Assembly: GCA_017461945.1 (NCBI GenBank)
Contig: JAFTSB010000067.1
Coordinates: 62,001-126,000 of the forward strand
DNA from: Clostridia bacterium
GTDB lineage: Bacteria > Bacillota > Clostridia > Oscillospirales > CAG-272
DNA: 64,000 bases
Reading direction: 5' to 3'
In this document: in pieces, positions 60,938 through 64,000 of the stretch
How positions within the stretch are numbered: position 1 is the first letter of the stretch
How the letters are laid out: each line of letters opens with the position of its first letter
The notes under the pieces: generated by a model
The model's database searches: none
Seen by the model: the letters and a program-made list of their open reading frames with translations, nothing else
What the model was told of the DNA's origin: nothing
Program-made: the position numbers and the translations under genes

Positions 60938-61798
60938 TTACATCACCTGAAAAATCGGAAAATAGGTGTTGATGATCACCAAAACCACCGTAACGGCAAT
61001 GCTGGAGTCAAAGCGATCCAAAAGGCCGCCGTGGCCCGGGAGCATATAACCGTAATCCTTGATACCGTACTGGCGCTTAATGGCAGACATCACCAGATCT
61101 CCAATCTGCGATACGACCGAAATCACCAAACCGCCAAGAATCAGTACAAGATAATTAGGCATAACATCAAAGCACGCGTTGACAATAAAACCATAAAGGC
61201 AAGCCGTTAAAGCGCAAAATACCGCGCCGCCAACAGCACCCTCCACCGTCTTTTTAGGACTAACGGAAGGAATCAGCTTGTGCTTGCCGAACAGTCTGCC
61301 ACAAAAATAAGCAAAAGAGTCGGTCACCCAAGAAAACACAAAGGGGATGAGGAACAAAAATCTGCCGGCAACAGGCGTATCGCGCAGCAAAATAATGCAG
61401 GAAAAGGCACCAACAACATAAAAAGCGGTCATATACACCAACGCAATCTTGCTCATATCCGCCTTTCCGAACTGGAACACGATCACACCAAACAAATAGA
61501 TCACCATTGCCAAAGCGCAAAGCATGGCAACACGGATATACTCCGTGCGCATATTCACCATAATACGCGCCAGCATGGGGAATGTCAAAGCGACCAGATA
61601 CAAGGGTACGCTGACAAAATAGTTCTTATCCAGCGCGACGCAATGCAAAAGCTCCCATACGCTGACAAACGTGATCATAGAGATCAACAAAGGGAACAAA
61701 TAGTTCAAGGGGTTTGTGGGTGCAACCGGGTCAGAAAACCAGAAAAACGGAAAAATGCCTGCAATCGCAACCAATGCCGTGATAATACGGACCTTCAT
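60938..61798 (-). CDS. cdsA: phosphatidate cytidylyltransferase
   Basis: 286 aa from the ATG at 61798. Makes CDP-diacylglycerol for phospholipid synthesis. Eight or so membrane spans and the C-terminal CTP-transferase signature VMSAIKRQYGIKDYG...LPGHGGLLDRFDS (about 235-265). One base separates its stop from the dxr start region, so the genes are coupled. Confidence 0.96.
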   Translation of the reverse strand: MKVRIITALVAIAGIFPFFWFSDPVAPTNPLNYLFPLLISMITFVSVWELLHCVALDKNYFVSVPLYLVALTFPMLARIMVNMRTEYIRVAMLCALAMVIYLFGVIVFQFGKADMSKIALVYMTAFYVVGAFSCIILLRDTPVAGRFLFLIPFVFSWVTDSFAYFCGRLFGKHKLIPSVSPKKTVEGAVGGAVFCALTACLYGFIVNACFDVMPNYLVLILGGLVISVVSQIGDLVMSAIKRQYGIKDYGYMLPGHGGLLDRFDSSIAVTVVLVIINTYFPIFQVM

Positions 61799-61822
61799 TA
61801 GAACAGCCCATCCTTTCAAAAA

Positions 61823-62524
61823 TCATACACCGCCAAAACGGCGCTTTCGAGTGTAAAACTCCTCAATGGCAGCATCCAGCTCGGTGGGGCCGAAGTCGGG
61901 CCACAGCACATCGGTAAAATACAGCTCTGCATAAGCTGCCTGCCAAAGCAAAAAATTCGAAATGCGCAAATCGCCTCCCGTTCGGATGATCAAATCGGGA
62001 TCTGCGCTATCTGCCGTGTAAAGCGCACGGGAAAAGCTTTCTTCGGTCACTTTCCTTGCCCCTTCGGCAATCAAACGGTTGCAGGCATGAACGATCTCAT
62101 CCCTGCCCCCATAATTAAAGGCAATATTCAAGGTGCGTGAGCGATGCTGAGTGATGGTTTCCAAATGCTCCATACGCGCTTTGCGCTCCGCATCGAATAC
62201 ACTTTTATCGCCCAAAAAACGCACGCGAAAATCGTATTTTTCCATACGACGCTCGCACTCTGCCACGTAGTGATCCATCAATTTCATAATGGCTTCTACT
62301 TCTCGTTGCGGCCGCCTCCAGTTTTCGGTAGAAAAAGCATAAACTGTGACGGTTTCAATGCCAATATCGCGGCAATGTTCTACAATGCGTTCAAAGGCCT
62401 TGACGCCAAAGCGATGGCCGTGTTCACGTGGAAGTCCTCGCTTCTTTGCCCATCGACCATTGCCATCCATAATAAAGGCAATGTGCCGGAGCCGCTCTCT
62501 TTCTTCGATCGGTGTTTCCATCAT
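61823..62524 (-). CDS. uppS: isoprenyl transferase (undecaprenyl diphosphate synthase)
   Basis: 233 aa. Cis-prenyltransferase making the C55 lipid carrier for peptidoglycan. Catalytic region HIAFIMDGNGRWAKKRG (about 14-30, Asp near 20), FSTENWRRP near 72 and the C-terminal RTGGDLRISNFLLWQ near 185. Two adjacent ATGs are possible starts. Gap of 24 bases to cdsA. Confidence 0.97.
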   Translation of the reverse strand: MMETPIEERERLRHIAFIMDGNGRWAKKRGLPREHGHRFGVKAFERIVEHCRDIGIETVTVYAFSTENWRRPQREVEAIMKLMDHYVAECERRMEKYDFRVRFLGDKSVFDAERKARMEHLETITQHRSRTLNIAFNYGGRDEIVHACNRLIAEGARKVTEESFSRALYTADSADPDLIIRTGGDLRISNFLLWQAAYAELYFTDVLWPDFGPTELDAAIEEFYTRKRRFGGV

Positions 62525-62582
62525 TTCTCACCTCAAAAATTGGAGAGCGGAAAGGCACACTTGTGTCTTTCCGCCTGCTCCG

Positions 62583-63137
62583 TCAAATGGCCATGACGTC
62601 GCTCTGCTTTTTGGCAACGGCGGCATCAATCTGCTTGGTATATTTATCGGTCAGATCCTGAACCGACTTTTCGGAGGACTTCGCCTCATCCTCGGTCATC
62701 TCGCCGTCCTTTTGTGCCTTTTTGATGGCATCATTGGCGTCACGGCGGATGTTACGTACTGCAACCTTGGCATCTTCGCCCATCTTGGTTACCTGCTTGC
62801 AAAGCTCCTTGCGGCGCTCCTCGGTCAGCTGGGGGAACACAAGACGGATCACCTGACCGTCATTGGCGGGGGTGATGCCCACATCCGAGGCCAGAATGGC
62901 CTTTTCCATTGCCTTGAGCGTAGAACCATCGTAAGGCTTGATCACCAGCGTTCTGGCATCCGCCTGACGGATATCGGCCATAGAAGGCAGGGGAGTGGGA
63001 GAGCCATAGTACTCAAAGGTCACACGGTTCAGCACAGAAGCACTGGCCTGGCCGGCGCGAATCGTGGCGAAGTTGCTATCCAAGGCTGCAATGGCCTTGG
63101 TCATTTTTTCTTCATAAGGCTTGGTGTTCAGTTTCAT
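62583..63137 (-). CDS. frr: ribosome recycling factor
   Basis: 184 aa, standard length; splits the post-termination ribosome with EF-G. Conserved N-terminal segment (KMTKAIAALDSNFATIRAGQA), PLPSMADIR near 52 and the C-terminal VRNIRRDANDAIKK helix. Lies between pyrH and uppS as in most Firmicutes. Confidence 0.97.
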   Translation of the reverse strand: MKLNTKPYEEKMTKAIAALDSNFATIRAGQASASVLNRVTFEYYGSPTPLPSMADIRQADARTLVIKPYDGSTLKAMEKAILASDVGITPANDGQVIRLVFPQLTEERRKELCKQVTKMGEDAKVAVRNIRRDANDAIKKAQKDGEMTEDEAKSSEKSVQDLTDKYTKQIDAAVAKKQSDVMAI

Positions 63138-63161
63138 CGTTTTTTCTCTCTTTCTGTTAGA

Positions 63162-63872
63162 TTAGCGGTGAAGCTCGGTGCCGATGCGTTCGCCCATTAC
63201 AACACGATAAATGTTTTCGGGGTCGCGAAGCTCAAATGCATAACAGCAAATGCTATTATCCATGCAGAAGGTGGTTGCGGAAAGATCCAGAGCCTTCAGC
63301 TCCTTATCCAAAACCTCCTTGTAGGTCACCTCTTTATATCGTACGGCGCTGGGATCCTTTTTCGGATCGGCAGTATAAACACCGTCAATATTCTTGGCCA
63401 TCAATACCGCATCAGCATTGATCTCGGCGGCACGCAGCACGGCAGCCGTATCGGTGGAAAAGAAGGGCTGGCCCAAACCGCACGCAAAAATAACGGTTTT
63501 TCCCTTCTCCAAAGCGCGCTTGGCATCGCGCACGGTAAAAGCATCGGCAAAGGCAGGCATTTCCACAGCACTCATGACAATCGTGTCAAGTCCTGCAGCC
63601 ACAAAGCGATCCTGCAAGGCCAAGGCATTGATCGCCGTGGCAAGCATACCCATGTGATCAGCCTGTGTACGATCCATTTCGCCGCCCTGGCGGCCACGCC
63701 AGATGTTGCCGGCACCAACGATCACACCGATCTCCACGCCGGCATCACGACAGCGGTTTAACACCTCTGCAATTTTGTCAATAAAGTCAAAATTCAGAAT
63801 CCCATCACTGCCGGCAGCCAAAGCCTCGCCGGACAGCTTTAACAAGATGCGCTTGTATTTCGGAGCTGTCAT
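63162..63872 (-). CDS. pyrH: UMP kinase
   Basis: 236 aa, amino-acid kinase fold. LKLSGEALA near 11-19, GAGNIWRGRQGG near 51-62, and TADPKKDPSA near 160 with the nucleotide-binding LMAKNIDGVYT before it. It phosphorylates UMP for pyrimidine nucleotide supply and is GTP-regulated in many bacteria. It has its own promoter upstream, so it may head the run. Confidence 0.97.
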   Translation of the reverse strand: MTAPKYKRILLKLSGEALAAGSDGILNFDFIDKIAEVLNRCRDAGVEIGVIVGAGNIWRGRQGGEMDRTQADHMGMLATAINALALQDRFVAAGLDTIVMSAVEMPAFADAFTVRDAKRALEKGKTVIFACGLGQPFFSTDTAAVLRAAEINADAVLMAKNIDGVYTADPKKDPSAVRYKEVTYKEVLDKELKALDLSATTFCMDNSICCYAFELRDPENIYRVVMGERIGTELHR

Positions 63873-63906
63873 CGCAATACCTCGCTTATTTATTATATTC
63901 TTATAT

Positions 63907-63935
63907 ATTGTACCTTATTTTTCTTTGTTTGTAAA
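63907..63935 (-). promoter_or_regulatory. pyrH promoter
   Basis: TTTACA (63935-63930), 17-base spacer, TACAAT (63912-63907) on the minus strand, 35 bases before the pyrH ATG. An 8-bp-arm AT palindrome (63973-63991) lies further upstream. Confidence 0.7.
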
Positions 63936-64000
63936 GGGCTAAAAGAGAAAAAAGCGCGAATTTCTCGCAAAAATATATACTTTGTATATATGATATCATT

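Overview
The window reads as a chromosomal segment of a spore-forming, Gram-positive-type gut Clostridia (Oscillospirales/Christensenellales-like; the rank is inferred from gene content, not from a marker search). The signs are PolC-type DNA polymerase III, the tsf-pyrH-frr-uppS-cdsA-dxr-rseP-ispG-polC block order, RnhB-YraN-YlqF-LepB, SpoIIID, both dipicolinate synthase subunits, a CwlD-type amidase, strong AGGAGG ribosome sites and sigma-A promoters with 17-bp spacers. No tRNA, rRNA or CRISPR array was seen.

Layout. 1-8.3 kb: housekeeping genes, mostly on the minus strand (trigger factor cut by the window edge, phosphoesterase, DUF1540, thrC, yraN, rnhB, ylqF, lepB, apgM, an unrecognised 139-aa protein). 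8.3-9.2 kb: AT-rich DNA without a credible gene, containing decayed repeats. 9.2-14.15 kb: a compact inovirus-like (filamentous phage) element with a Rep_2/HUH replication protein, a small gene V-position ORF, a major coat-like protein, a central terminator, a pIII-like adsorption protein, two small membrane proteins and a Zot/pI assembly ATPase. It is bracketed by two ~220-bp direct-repeat cassettes, each encoding a 28-aa hydrophobic peptide behind a strong ribosome site, and it sits directly downstream of spoIIID. 14.2-19 kb: spoIIID, an RNA methyltransferase, a CofE-like ligase, a serine hydrolase and an SGNH hydrolase.

18.9-20.4 kb: a CNNM/CorC-type ion transporter preceded by a promoter, a 29-codon acidic/proline leader ORF whose stop codon lies in the loop of an intrinsic terminator, and then the gene. 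This is a candidate leader-peptide attenuator. 20.4-26 kb: an ABC exporter pair, then fucO-rhaA (deoxysugar catabolism) divergent from an AraC regulator. 26-32 kb: Cys-rich protein, ComEC, acyl carrier protein, CwlD amidase, RadA. 32-40 kb: YgjV protein, an isomerase-dehydrogenase fusion divergent from a second AraC regulator, another TIM-barrel isomerase, malQ and polA. The two AraC loci share a 26-27-bp motif at nearly the same distance from the divergent catabolic gene.

40-50.8 kb: small membrane protein, SGNH and DUF4358 lipoproteins, pncB, a 919-aa DUF5722-like surface protein, a 1037-aa GH106-like rhamnosidase and an SGNH esterase, which suggests use of rhamnose-containing plant polysaccharide. 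50.8-52.2 kb: spoVFA-spoVFB. 52.3-64 kb: birA and the polC-ispG-rseP-dxr-cdsA-uppS-frr-pyrH block of DNA replication, isoprenoid, phospholipid and translation genes.
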